A DNA stretch of 64,000 nucleotides from Hybos culiciformis (GCA_964007475.1 OZ023274.1:36789816-36853815); one strand, 5' to 3'; positions 1-11,758 are shown, counted from the first letter of the stretch. The notes: generated from the letters alone by a model not told the origin. Translations and numbers: made by a program.

Positions 1-1371
1 AAACTAATAATGGATTGAAATTAAAAAAATTTCTTTAAAGGAATCTTGATATGTTGAAACTATTTATGTACCCAATGATATTACATTTTTGTGAAAATTT
101 CTTTTAAATTTTGATATGTTTTTACAACATGTTTTCCATTTCCAAAGTTACATTTATATATGTATAACAAAATGAGTTTGTTTAAAGATGAAATGATGTA
201 AAAGTACACTGAACAGATGTTTTAATTCATTTAACTTAAATTCTATGAGAAATATCTAATCAAAATGTGACATTTCCAATATGTATACAATTCGTTATTT
301 AGGTATACACATATATATTTACGTACAAAGGTATTCCTGATTTTGGTTATTAATTTATTTAAACTATTTCTGATTGGGTTCATTCTAACTAAGGTCAAAA
401 ATTTTAGTTAATTCTTATTATCTTAAAAAGACTAATAAAACTAAAATTATTCGTTTTTTATTTATAAAAAATATTTGACACATTATAAATAGTTTTAAAA
501 TAATTTTATTGTTCTAAAGAGTTGTCGAAAATAATGTTTCGATGTCGAAATTTTATTGATTTATTTATTTTTATTTATTTATCAATCTAAAGGAAAATCC
601 TTATTTTTTTCTCAGAATTTCATAAATTTAAAACATATCGTACACAGAAGATAAATTATAAAATATGGTATTTTAGTGACTTTTTCTAATCGAAATGATA
701 AAGATTCTTCTTTTTTACAATTAAGTGCACTAAAATATATTTCATACTTAACATTGTTTCATAGATTTGTGCTTGTGTTGTGATAACATAGTATTATTTT
801 AAAAGAACCATGCACCATGCACCGAACTTGATAATGAGAAACCAAATATTTGGATTTAGTTAATTCGACTGTAAAATTGTATATGTATATCCCATTTGAA
901 GTCATTGACACATTTTTCGAAATAAATTTAATACGTACACCAAACTTATTTTAAATCAAATTCTTTAAATTTAAAGATGTAAAATTGGAAATATCACATT
1001 TTCATCACACATTCCTTTTATACATTTTTTATGTTTATTTTTAATAAATATATATAAATTTATACAGTGTTGCAATTGCAATATAAATAATGATCTGATT
1101 TCACATCAGATTACTTATTTAAATGTATAATAGTAATAGTACCAGTACTTAAATAAATGTCACTATACATTAATTATATTAATATGTGTGATAAATTTTG
1201 TGGTTATCATTCAAATATGCATATATATCTACATAATGTACTAAAAAAAACAAGTTAATTTAAAACAGAAAATTTGAAAATTTTAATGTAGAGTACCATT
1301 ATTAAGTTTTAGAAATAAATAAAAAATAATAAATAATATCTTATCGATTATGTAAATATATAATGTATTAA
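1..1371. other. AT-rich gene-free flank
   Basis: No coding exon or RNA gene is visible on either strand. The stretch is dominated by A/T runs. The only local structure noted is a short inverted repeat near 1093-1111 with 7 bp arms (ATCTGAT / ATCAGAT) around a 5-base loop. Confidence 0.6.
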
Positions 1372-2269
1372 GGGGGTCTTCTACTCTAGAAATTTCAAAA
1401 AATCGAAAAATTTTTTTTTTCATAATTCGATAGTTTATATATTCAAAAATATCTCTCTAAAAGGATTTTTCAAAATTCAAATTATTTCCGAAGTTATAGC
1501 CGTTTTAGTGTCGTGGCAACTAAACCGGTTGGGCGGACGACTGGAACAATAGACGATTGGAGGCCCGGGCTACCTGAGTATGAATAACTCTCTCTCTTTT
1601 CTTCTTTCTATTATACTTTCAGTATACTAAATCAATCGTTTGAAGGTCATTGTAACGTATTATACAAAAGTTTTTATTCTATTTACTTTTAGTTTGAGTT
1701 AGTTCGATGTTAACTTTAAACGCGTTTTTCTCGAAACTACTTTTTTCGATGCGGTAACCACAATATCTCAAGTTCTAATCAGCTGATTTACGTGAAATTT
1801 GGCATTAATATTCTTTATATATCTCTCTAACGCATGAACCAACAAAAAATAAAAATTAAAAATTTTTAATATTTTTAAAAAATTCGACAAAGTTGAAAAA
1901 TTAGTGAAAAAATCGACCTTTATTTTTGAGTAGCCGCCATTTTATGAAAAAAAATTTTTTTTCAGTTTCGTTGGTTCATGCGATAGCGACATTCATACTA
2001 ATCAAGAATCCATCATTGTTTTATTTTTCAGATGACCACAAGGGCGGAAATCATGGTGATGAGGACACTGCTTTTTTTTTCCCCCCTCTACTTCAAGGAT
2101 GCATAACTTGATGAAAAAAAATTTTTTTTTTTTTGAAATTTATTTTGTGTATTCTTTAAATATAAATAAACACATGATAAAAAAATGGATAGTAAAATTA
2201 TCAAATGCTTTTTTTTTATCGACTGCCGAAAAACGCTCGAAATTCGAGCCTCTAGAGTAGAAGACCCCC
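1372..2269. mobile_element. Non-autonomous DNA transposon with perfect 19-25 bp terminal inverted repeats
   Basis: The left end GGGGGTCTTCTACTCTAGA (1372-1390) and the right end (2251-2269) are perfect inverted copies. TTAA abuts both ends (1368-1371 and 2270-2273), and the symmetry extends outward to TATTAA / TTAATA. Two readings fit: a TTAA target duplication, as in piggyBac or Kolobok types, or a 23 bp TIR flanked by a TA duplication, as in Tc1/mariner types. Inside there is a second imperfect inverted pair sharing GCATGAACCAAC (about 1832-1843 and 1970-1981). No transposase can be read, and the 61-codon open frame at 1926-2111 looks incidental. This is therefore a ~0.9 kb deletion derivative or MITE-like element. 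The superfamily is uncertain. Confidence 0.85.
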
Positions 2270-2273
2270 TTAA

Positions 2274-3269
2274 TAAGTTTTAGCAAAGGGCATAATTAAA
2301 TTTTTTTAATTGCATTAAAAAATTTCAAAATAATTTCTTAATTCAAAAAGTATTTATTATGTTCAGGATTACTTCAACATACTTAAGAAGTCTGGATGTT
2401 TATTATTTCACATTTTCTCAACCACCATCACTTTATTTCTCCCTATAAAAAAATTGTTTTATTATGTGGTCATTTAACATGATTCTTCTAACCACCTTTT
2501 AACCAAATTGAATGTCAAAAAAAATCTTAATCCAAATAAAGTTCGATTTAGTTATTAAATTACAATAACAACTGGCTTGTAATTTTTCTGTGCATTTTTA
2601 GAGTTATATGAATCAATACAATGTTATATTTATATATATAATATCTTGATCTAATCAATAAACAAAATAATCTATTTTTATTATTGTTGTGTTTTTTATT
2701 TTAGTTTTTTTTTTTTGCTTTATTTTATATTTCTTAGTATATAATATAATTTTATATTTTATTTATCAGAAACATAAAAAAAAAAAATAACAAAAAAAAA
2801 AAATTTACTTCATTTCGACTTAAGTGAAAGTAAAAGTCTTGAAGAGATGTGTGAATTAAATTTACGGAATTTAAGTGAAAATTTGGTTATTCATTTAAAA
2901 TATGTTCATTATACTCGTGTTATACATACTTATATGTATGTATATGATGTATGTTTTTGACATAAAAATTAAAAAAGATATATTTTTTATCTATATATAC
3001 AAATATTATACTATGATTTTCTTTTAAAAAATAATTTTTAATTTATCATAAAATAACAAAAATTTTATAGTGCATATAAGTGAGTGCCCTTGCTAAAACC
3101 GATACAAGTTTTTTTTTTCTCTTTTTTTTTTTTTTTTCAATAATTATAATTATTATTATAAATTTTATAATAATTATAATTATAATATCTATAATATTAA
3201 AATATTATTTATTAATATAAATTAGATTTAAAAGATAATGAATTATTATGACATCATACCGTGGCTTAC
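2274..3269. other. AT-rich stretch downstream of the candidate secreted-protein exon
   Basis: Contains long A and T runs and a TAAT-rich block near 3140-3200. On the minus strand this would be intron or downstream sequence of the exon at 3270-3359. I could not find a convincing second exon here. Confidence 0.45.
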
Positions 3270-3359
3270 TAGATTTTTCGTTTTACCTCCAACATTGGGT
3301 GATGATTGAGATAATCCACCAGATAAAAATATCACAGCTATTATTGTATATTTAAGCAT
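3270..3359 (-). CDS. First coding exon (partial gene) of a probable small secreted protein
   Basis: On the minus strand an ATG at 3359 opens a frame beginning MLKYTIIAVIFLSGGLSQSS, which has the form of a signal peptide: a lysine near the N-terminus, then a hydrophobic core of about ten residues, then small and polar residues. Two splice donors follow in frame. GTAAGC just after 3270 would give 30 complete codons. GTAAAA just after 3287 would leave a phase-1 junction, as is common after signal-peptide exons. Unspliced, the frame stops after 36 codons, so a spliced gene continuing to the left is the better reading. The remaining exons were not found and may lie outside the window. The family is unknown. 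The patch is richer in G+C and codon-like compared with its surroundings, but a chance frame cannot be excluded. Confidence 0.45.
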
Positions 3360-4285
3360 AATTTAAGAATTTTATGGTAGAAAATATGGATTAAATTGTG
3401 GCTTTATTATTTCAATAAAATAATAATAACAATAATAATAATAATTTTTTGTCGTTAACCCTTGTTATCTTTTCATAATAATTATCAAATTCTTATATAT
3501 ATATATTTATTTTAAATTTTCAATTTTTTTTTTTTTTTTTAAATAAACAAGATTTGCAAGTGAAAATGAAAAAAAAATTTTTTTTTTTTTAAATTATGAT
3601 TTATATTTTAGATTTAAAGATTTTTATTTATTTTTATTTTTTTTATATTTATTTCTGTTGATCGATTTCAATGAAACGTCTTCACACCGTTATTGGTATG
3701 TTGTACACTTACAAAGACGTCTTAAGAAAAACTGATTTTATTATTAAAATCAAAGAAATTTACCATTAAATGAGTTGCTGTTAAGCTTAACATTTGTTTT
3801 AATGGAGTGTATTTCAGAAAAAAAAAAAACAAAAAAAAAAAAGTTTTTGTTTACTCTCCAAATTCTTTAATGATATATTTGAAAGCTGTTTTCGCAAGTT
3901 ATATTTATTTATGTTTTTTCTTCTTCTTCTTCTTTTTCTAAAGCAGTTTGTTGCTACATCAAAAACTTGATTTAAGGTCTTTCAATATTTTTGATATGAT
4001 TACATTCGCGTATAACGGTAAGAAATTTTTCTCACTTAAGTATGATGAGAAAAATAGAAATAAAGTTAATTCATAGAGTATAAAAATGAGAATTATTTTT
4101 TTATAATTGCATTTAATCTGAGATAAAAAAAAATTAAATTTGTAATAATGTGCGATTGAAATTTAAAGAAAAAGAAAAAAAAAAGATGAAACTGAAAGTT
4201 TCTTTATCAAGTTCACTGTTTGAAAAATTGTTTACATGCATAATTGAAATAAACATTTTATTAGTTGAGTTGAATACAAGACTTA
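3360..4285. other. Region upstream of the candidate secreted-protein exon
   Basis: Would hold the 5' UTR and promoter of the minus-strand exon at 3270-3359. It contains several poly(A)/poly(T) runs, and no clear TATA box or initiator stands out. A more complex patch at about 3660-3740 is the likeliest place for regulatory sequence. Confidence 0.3.
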
Positions 4286-4409
4286 TACCTTGTTCGCATT
4301 ATACTTTTTTTTCCGGAACTGTCAAATTCTTTCCAAGTATGAAAAGCACTTTTAGAAGTGGAAGTTTCCAATTTTTTTTTCAGAAATATTTTTGCGTGTG
4401 AACAAGGTA
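4286..4409. mobile_element. Short MITE candidate with TACCTTGTTC ends and TTA target duplication
   Basis: The left end reads TACCTTGTTCGCA (from 4286) and the right end closes with GAACAAGGTA (4400-4409), a perfect 10 bp inverted pair. Both sides are flanked by TTA (4283-4285 and 4410-4412), the three-base target duplication typical of PIF/Harbinger elements. The element is about 124 bp and contains a smaller hairpin (CACTTTTAGAAGTG). The open frame covering 4150-4401 on the plus strand runs through it and is considered incidental. The short TIR makes the call moderate. Confidence 0.55.
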
Positions 4410-6404
4410 TTAGTTCACAATGATACTGGGGATTTTTTTTAATACTCTATTAGATTCAAGCAATTGCAGGTAGGTAGTACACACTAGCTCAATAATTAGA
4501 TTAGAACAATATTGTTATTTAAGATATTTTAAGTTCGATGAACAACAATTTAAATACAAATAGAAATCAATTAATTACAATTCTTTGACATATTGCAAAG
4601 AAAATTATTTTCTTTGACACTACTGATTTGTATCACATTCAAAGATGAATAAAATATGTACATAATATTTAAACCAACATTTTTGTATGTTATTGTAATT
4701 TCCGTCAAAATAGAAAACCACATTACGTTTTTTTCTAATATTGAAGTTAGATAGATACTTCGTAAATTCAACTTGTACGAAATATTTTAGAATTTAAAAT
4801 AACACTTATACTTATACGTTCATTTTATTATTATACGGTAATATGTATTAAAATATTAGTCTATTAAAAATTTATTTAATAAAAAAAAAAAATTAATGAA
4901 TTAATTAAGTGTAAGTCGAAAACAATAAGAGAGAATTTGGTTAAAATGTACATTATTAATTAAAATATGCAACTTGACATATAAGTAATTTTTTTTTCGC
5001 TTAATAAGTAGGTACTGCAGTAATTATGAAAATTAAATGAATCTTAATTAATTCTCAATATTAATATGAGAAAAAATATTTTAATCTCTATTTCAGAAGT
5101 TGAAACGAAAAGTGGTATATAATGAATACATTAAAAATTTCCATTAAGTTTTCATATTGTGTCATGGAAATGAATAATGCTTGTGAAAGCAATACTCTAA
5201 TATACATACAAACAAAAACCTAAAGAAATTAAGTAAAAAATATTGTTTTTACATCACTCAATTCAAAAATTTGTTAAAATTGCAAATATCAAACTCAGGC
5301 AACAATACATTTTTTTATATTTTCATAAAGTTGTAATCTTTGTTTGATACTATATCATTGAAATTGAAGTTTAATCACTTTTATTTTGAACTCTTCATAT
5401 TTTTTTTATCTTGAGTGTCAGATCCAGATTTAAATCAGATGAATTTTATTTATAAGTTACAATTTTTCCTTTTTTCTCGAATGAGAACACCATTAAAGCT
5501 TAAAAACAAAAAGATTTATGTATGTTATTATGTAGGTAGGAAAAATTATTCATTGAGAGTTTTTTAAATCAATTTTTTTATTTTTTAAATGATAAAAGTA
5601 ATTAAAAGTTAACAAATAAATACATAATTAACAACAATAACGTTTTTGGATAACTTTTTTAAAGTTTTAATTTTTATGATACATGTATATATGTAAACAT
5701 ATAAAGAGCTTTTTTGTTGATCTTTTTTTTTTATTCTAATAATTTATTATGCTTTCAAATAAATATGTTTTTGTTGAAATTACCATACAATATGTTTAGA
5801 ACAAATTAAAATTTATACAAGTACAAAATAATACATGAACATGACATACTCAAAAGTCAAGAATAACAAGCACTTATTTTTTAAGAGATAATAAATCAGT
5901 TGGATTGGAAAAAAATACTTTTAAGTGTTTAGGTGTTCAGTTTCTTAAATTTCTTGAATACATTACCTAAGTAACTCTCATCGAATTCGCAAAATAAAAC
6001 TGTGATGATAAAAGTTTACAATCAATTACTTTCGAATTAATTGATTTACGATTGAAATCAAAATTAAGATTTTATGTTTTTAGTTTGCAATTCTATTTTC
6101 AAAATTATTAAATACGGAAAATCAGTTTATAAGCACGTTTTCCTGATTTATTTTTAAATCAATTAAAAAACTTAACATCTCATTATTTTTTCTTTTGGAA
6201 CACACAATCTTGTTAAGATTGAATTGATTCCTGGTTTTAATTGGATTCCGTCAAAATATCTGAAAACGTTAACTATTTTCGAAAGTTCCTTAAAAGTTGT
6301 TGTACAAAAGAAAAACACCAACTCACTGATTTTACTTCAAACATACATACATATATCAGGTTTAATTTATATTGAAATTACGAATTAAAATAAACATAAA
6401 TTTA
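4410..6404. other. Gene-free interval; 3' flank of Rabex-5
   Basis: AT-rich with no supported exon. The right-hand part holds the 3' UTR of the minus-strand Rabex-5 gene, but its polyadenylation site cannot be fixed because AATAAA-like hexamers are frequent in sequence of this composition. Confidence 0.5.
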
Positions 6405-9400
6405 CTACTTATTATCATTTTCTAGCAAATCGTAGTTCAAAGAGCTGAAATCCCCAGTGTTGCAAGAAATTGATGGAATATTAAATCCTGAGAAACCTCT
6501 ATAATCTGTAGCTGTTGGCTTTATTGGTGATGGTAAATTTGCTTCGGCAGGCGAATCACTTTCTAACAATGTTGTTTGCACCTTATTTTCTTGTGAGTCT
6601 TCTTCGATTGGCTGATCTAGGGGCAATTCCTCTATTTCCTGCTTTTTACAAAGAGGATCAAATTCGTCCAATTCTAAGTTTGAATTTTGAATACAATCGT
6701 CTGTAATGCTGTTATTATCACCACTAATATCTGATAAATCAAAATCATAATTAATGTTAGTGATACCACCGGTCAATTCATCTACAGGTAAATAATGTTC
6801 TGTGCCATATGATGGACAATTATTGAAAATCGGTGAAGAAAATAATAAATCTGTAGAAGACAAAGATGGTGATCTATCAGATTCTACAGTAAGAGTAGAA
6901 ATTAAGGTGTTTTGATCCGGTAATCTTTTCGAATTGTTTGCAGTTACAAATGGAACCATAACGCCTGATAATAGCAACTCTTGATCCTTCCCATCTGACT
7001 GTTTTCTTTGAGCACCTAATGTTAAATTAGCTCTAAAGTGTGTATCGTTATTTTGTTCTAAATTAATTTTATATGATGGCAATAATTCAGTAGTTGAATT
7101 TCCTTGCATTTTCGCTTTCAAAAATGTTGGTGTTTTAATGGGTTTAATATTTAATGGAGCATTTTTCAACGTTAATTCAACTTTTTTAATAACATCTTCC
7201 TGCAAAAATATTTTTTTGACATTAATAGTGTTTCATTAAAATAGAATTTATTTACAAAAAAAAAAAATCGTTTAACTATTAAAAAAAAAATACTCAAAAG
7301 TTGCTTTAACAACAGTGATTGCTTGAAGCCCGTTTTCCGTCAAAAATGATAAAACGAACTATAAGATTTTATTTCGTGTCTGTCCGTTTATGCGATGTAT
7401 GCATATTATCGTTTACTTTCATCCAACCTATAAGCGTAAATATCGATTAAAGGAACTTATAAAAATGTATAGCCCCCGATTAAATCCAAAGATTCGAAAA
7501 TATATATAAAATTAAAAAAAATAAATTCCTGAAAATCCGATTCATACTTCATTTATATTTTTTTTTAATACCTTGAAGTGTAATTTAAATTGAGTAAAAT
7601 GTTAAACTGCTTACCTCTAATCCGTTCAATTCCTTTTTAAAATTTTCAATCTCATTAAGGACTTTATCATTCCTTTTTTTCAAAAGTTCAATTAACTTCA
7701 TATTTTCTGACATTAAATGCAGGCTTTCGCAGGCAAACAAAGCGCTTTCCCACGGAGTATTATATGATCTTTCTCCAGACATCAATGAATTGAAATCATC
7801 CAAAGACATTGATAAGCTTTCATTAGTTAAATTTTCAATAAAAGAAATAGCACAACACTAAAAAATAATAACACTGAATTTAAAATTAATTCTAGCGTTT
7901 ATTTTTTTAAAACTTACCAAGTTTGTGAAATAATAGCCACCTTCACCACTCATTAAACGTGATGCATTGCTAAATCGTGTTACGAAATTTATATTTGAAT
8001 GTAAACGTACCGGATTAGCTTTCAATACGACAAAAATTAAAGCTGGCAAGAAATCATCTGCACTAATACTAGATTTATTCTTAGACTGATGCTTCAAAAG
8101 TTCAAATATTTTTCTGCAACATCCAACAATGCAATCTAATTTCTCTTGAGGTGCATAATAGGAATCGATCGCAACTAATTCTGAAAATTTTAAAATTTTA
8201 AATTAAGGGATGATGATGGTTTTTAGTTGGTTTTCCATAAAAGTGGAAAAACGGACTATGTGTTTTAATTTTATGTCTTCCGTCCATCGGTATTTAAATA
8301 AAATGATAATAGTAATGAAACTACTTGGGTTATTTCGATCGAATCAATACCAAAATATGCGTAATATTGTTCAATTTTATTACGGAGTTAGAAGCTATTC
8401 CCAATTTTATCCAACAATTCGAATTAAAGGATTATTATTAAGCTAGGCATCGATTGTGCCCCTCGATTATGACCAAGACCCAAAATCCCACTAAAAAAAG
8501 GACTGAAGAACGAAAGTTTTAAATGGAAACATGAAAAAACCAATGCCATACTTCATTTATTAGGTACTGCTCTGTATTTTTTATATTTAAGCAAACATTT
8601 AGCTGGTTTTTAAAACAAAAGGCCATTGCAGACACATTTAAAATTTTTTTCCTTTAATGTCATTAGCGTACAATATTTTAAATATGACGCTTTTGAGGCG
8701 AAAACGCGATTATATTAATTTTAAGTATACATAATTGGATATGTCTTTAAAAACTTACAAAATTATTAATTTAAAATTTCATTTTTTTTCAATTCCAATT
8801 TAACTAATTAATATAACTAATGTATTAACCCTAAGAATAACATGTATGTATAAATAAAAGTAAAAAAAATTTCGTTTACACCTCTGCAAAGAAGTTTCAT
8901 TTCAAAAAAAGGGCGCAGTGAAATAAGGCCGCGATAGGTTTTTTGTTGCGGTCTTATTTCATTTTGAAAAATTAAATAAGGCCGCGAAAAAATCCTCGCG
9001 GTCTTATTTCATTTTGAAAAATGAAATAAGACCGCATAAAATTCCTCGCGGCCTTATTTCGTTTTGAAAAATGAAATAAGACCGCGACAAAAAAAAAAAA
9101 TTAATCGGAGGGCTAATTTCATTTTGAAAAATGAAATAAGGCCGCGAGGATTTTTTCGCGGCCTTATTCCATTTTGAAAAACGAAATAAGGCCGCGTAAT
9201 CTTGTGAGGTGAGCACACAGGCTAGCGCCGCAAATCCCACTGACCAACCGCCCGCCCGCCGCCCTGCTGCCCCCTGCCCTGTGTGCTCACCTCACAAGAT
9301 TACGCGGCCTTATTTCATTTATAAAAATGAAATCAGCCCTCCGAATAATTGTCTTTTTTTTGTCGCGGTCTTATTTAATTTTTCAAAACGAAGTAAGGCC

Positions 9401-11758
9401 GCGAGGAATTTTTTGCGGTCTTATTTCATTTTGAAAAATGAAATATGACCGCGAGGATTTTTTCGCGGCCTTATTTCATTTTGAAAAACGAAATAAGGCC
9501 GCGAAAAAATCTTCGCGGCCTTATTTCATTTTTCAAAATGAAATAAGACCGCAACAAAAAAACGTCGCGGCCTTATTTCCCGCGGCCTTATTTCCTTCCC
9601 CCCAAAAAAAGGTGTACTAAATTTATGAAATGAATAAAATAAATTAAATAAAATAAATAAAATTCAAAAATGATTCCATTTAAATAAAACCAGAACTCAA
9701 ATGCATTTTTTACCTGTTATCGCATTATAAACTAATTCTCTCGATTCGGCGTTAACTTCATCTATGCTACATGCCAAATGTTTCGCCGTTATCCAATTAA
9801 GTTGTCTGATACGTTTTTGAATTTTCGAATCATTTTCTTCGTCAGTCGTAAAAAATGGAGAAAATAAATATCTGCAAAAAAAACCAATTGAATTAATATA
9901 AAAATGCTGAAAATCTTAAATATAATTGTTATATCTAGTATAATTCCGAGTATAATTCAAAATAATGGTTTAACATTTAATTTACCTTTGGAATAAAATA
10001 AGTAGGTATTAAATCAATTAAAAATATAAGAAATGAAAGGTATCGTCTAGTGTAAAATCGTATATAAACAAAAAATAAATCTATATATTAATACGTGAAG
10101 AGATTTTCATATATTTCTTTAAGTATCGATTAAGACTTTGTTTCTGAACCAAATTGGATACTTTTATTTATGAAAAAGTTACTATTAGTAGAAGTGTTAT
10201 AAAAAAAAATAAAAGAAAAAAAGTTTTTGTCTTCTTAATTAAAATGAAAGGTTAAGATTTTTTCTTTTCGAATCAATTTGGACTTTGTTTCGAAACCTAA
10301 TCGGATGTTTTTTTTTTATTTAAGGTTTTCGGGTAAAACCATGTCATTCTATCGCGACTATAACCCGCGAAAACCGCGAATTTCGAGTGCGGGGCGATTA
10401 CTAGTTAACATAAATAAATAACAAAAAATGCATAACAATATTCAAATTTGTTTTTCCAAATCATTTTTGTAATAAACGTAAAATGTCATACTTGTGGTTT
10501 CTGGTCATAACAGCTTTTTCGAAAAAATCAATACATTCCTCTTTAATTTTCCCATCAATATTTTCAAATCTTGTATCAGAATTAGTGATCTCATGAAGTT
10601 TTGTGTACGCATTTTGAATAATCTCTGATAATTCATCAATATTACGTTGGTTAATATGATTTTGAACTGTGATATCTAATTTTTGTAATTCACTTTTTAA
10701 TTTTCGTTTCGCATCGTCAGGAATTTTCAATGATTTCAAAAGTATAATAAGTTCAGATTCGAAACTATCTGGTACATAAGGTTTCGTTACATGATCATTA
10801 GTTTTTAACGAATCTATAAAAAACATAAGTTAAAGAAAATTTTGCAAAATTCACCTCTAAAAATGTTAATTAAACCTTTTTGATTTCCGACATTCTTTTG
10901 AAAAACAGAAAATAATTGTTTCTTTTTTAACGTCCTCTGTTCATCTTTTCCAGTACTGCTATGACCATGATAATCTCTCTGATTTTGATTGTAAGACTGC
11001 CTTTGTTTCGGATAATGTGGTTGGGGTTTTGATACTTGATGTCCCGCAGCTGATGAATGTGGTAAGCGCGAAAATTTTACTTCAGACTTTGATGATGATG
11101 ATGATGGTGATGTAATCGTAGATTTTACATCAATCTTCGATAATTCATTCGATGATATAATTCGTTCTTAAAATTAAAAAAGATTATTATAGGCAAAAAT
11201 AATTTAAGTTAAATCTAAACAAAAAATAAACTTACGTTGACTTTTACGTTTTTCATTACGTTCACGGCAACATTTAGAACATAGATAGTCATACTGGGGT
11301 GCACCTGAATAATATAAAAAGATAGTTTACGTACATTAATTTTTTTTTAAGAATTCAAATTGAGATTAAAAGATAGGTATCGCCCACGTATCGTCCAAAT
11401 AAACTAAACATGATAACTCGTTTTGATAGGTGTGTTAGTTTTAGGCTGTTTTATTTCAGAACTATGTAGAATCTCTAGGTATGTGTCTATTAGATTATGT
11501 AGATACTCTAGGGAAAATGAAATCATGATGGAAAGTATAGTAAATATATGGAAATAAACCTACACTGGAATATTATTATAAGAAAAATAACGATCGATCG
11601 ATAACCTTAGATTAGGATTATTTTCGAACTAGGTTGAGTAATACCATAAATATCTAAAACACAATAAGCTCACCATAAAATTGACATCCACTCTTACGAC
11701 ATTTTAAATTTGGTCGCTCCTCGATTCGCAATGATGGCACCTTAGTTGCTGAATACAT
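6405..11758 (-). CDS. Rabex-5: Rabex-5 (RABGEF1 orthologue): Rab5 guanine-nucleotide exchange factor and ubiquitin-binding protein
   Basis: Eight coding exons join in frame to 741 aa: 11674-11758, 11236-11304, 10876-11166, 10492-10813, 9714-9871, 7918-8180, 7615-7857, 6405-7199. An A20-type zinc finger lies at residues 20-40 (C20, C25, C37, C40). A Ser/Gln-rich linker follows, then the helical-bundle region and the VPS9 catalytic domain (about 310-420). Residues known to be needed for exchange in human RABGEF1 are present as D350, P354, Y391 and T394 (motifs ADDFLP and GYYFTNL). The long tail (about 478-741) is acidic and low-complexity. The family activates Rab5 on early endosomes and also acts in ubiquitin-linked Ras control. 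All junctions are GT..AG; the exon 3 donor (GTTTAA) is weak. The start is the first in-frame ATG, 19 codons before the first zinc-finger cysteine. Drosophila Rabex-5 is of similar length. The gene is head-to-head with TMEM11. Confidence 0.95.
7318..7565. repeat. Dispersed repeat family, copy A (in Rabex-5 intron 7)
   Basis: Shares an ordered set of blocks with copy B at 8208-8585: GTTTTCC, an AAACG.ACTAT block, a TGTCTNCCGT block, a CCCC-GATTA block and a terminal CATACTTCATTTAT block. The copies are diverged and no terminal repeats or coding capacity are visible, so the element type is unknown. Confidence 0.55.
8208..8585. repeat. Dispersed repeat family, copy B (in Rabex-5 intron 5)
   Basis: The longest and clearest copy. 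It has the GTTTTCC..AAACGGACTAT block, TGTCTTCCGTCCAT, GGAGTTAGAAGCT, the GCCCCTCGATTA block and the closing block ACTTCATTTATTAGGTACTG (in 8553-8573), followed by CTCTGTATTTTTTAT. The last block and GGAGTTAGAAGCT recur in copy C (40680-41000); related text is in copy D (51590-51880). The plus-strand open frame at 8210-8446 is part of the repeat and not a gene. Confidence 0.65.
8913..9602. mobile_element. Foldback-type element built of palindromic GCGGCCTTATTTC units
   Basis: About 690 bp inside Rabex-5 intron 5. Each half contains five copies of a ~38 bp palindromic unit (core GCGGCCTTATTTCATTT, a TGAAAA centre, then its inverse) separated by A/T-rich spacers. The right half is a mirror image of the left. 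A GC-rich core (about 9222-9276) lies between long perfect arms that include AATCTTGTGAGGTGAGCACA (9198-9217) and its inverse (9281-9300). The direct repeat CAAAAAAAGG occurs at 8903-8912 and 9603-9612, a plausible 9-10 bp target duplication. Internally repetitive long inverted repeats and ~9 bp duplications are features of Drosophila Foldback (FB) elements. No transposase is present. Open frames across it are artefacts of the repeats. Confidence 0.85.
10122..10405. repeat. Diverged direct repeat pair and GC-rich patch in Rabex-5 intron 4
   Basis: Two related blocks share GACTTTGTTTC followed by (G/C)AAACC-like and AAT(T/C)GGAT text (about 10133-10162 and 10272-10303). They are followed by an isolated GC-rich patch at about 10350-10400 (ACCCGCGAAAACCGCGAATT). 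This is probably a remnant of a repeat; no ends were identified. Confidence 0.4.

Noticed and set aside
4150..4401. 83-codon plus-strand open frame
   Set aside because: It starts in an A-rich tract and runs into the inverted-repeat element at 4286-4409; there is no recognisable protein or splice context.
8210..8446. 78-codon plus-strand open frame in Rabex-5 intron 5
   Set aside because: It lies within copy B of the dispersed repeat and related copies do not keep the frame.
8913..9602. Regularly spaced palindromic repeats resembling a CRISPR array
   Set aside because: The spacers are short A/T-rich variants, not unique sequences, the array is mirrored about its centre, and the host is a eukaryotic gene intron.
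9004..9620. Overlapping open frames on both strands with repeated [14 protein letters not shown] text
   Set aside because: They are translations of the palindromic foldback repeat, open on both strands because of its symmetry; no protein family is involved.
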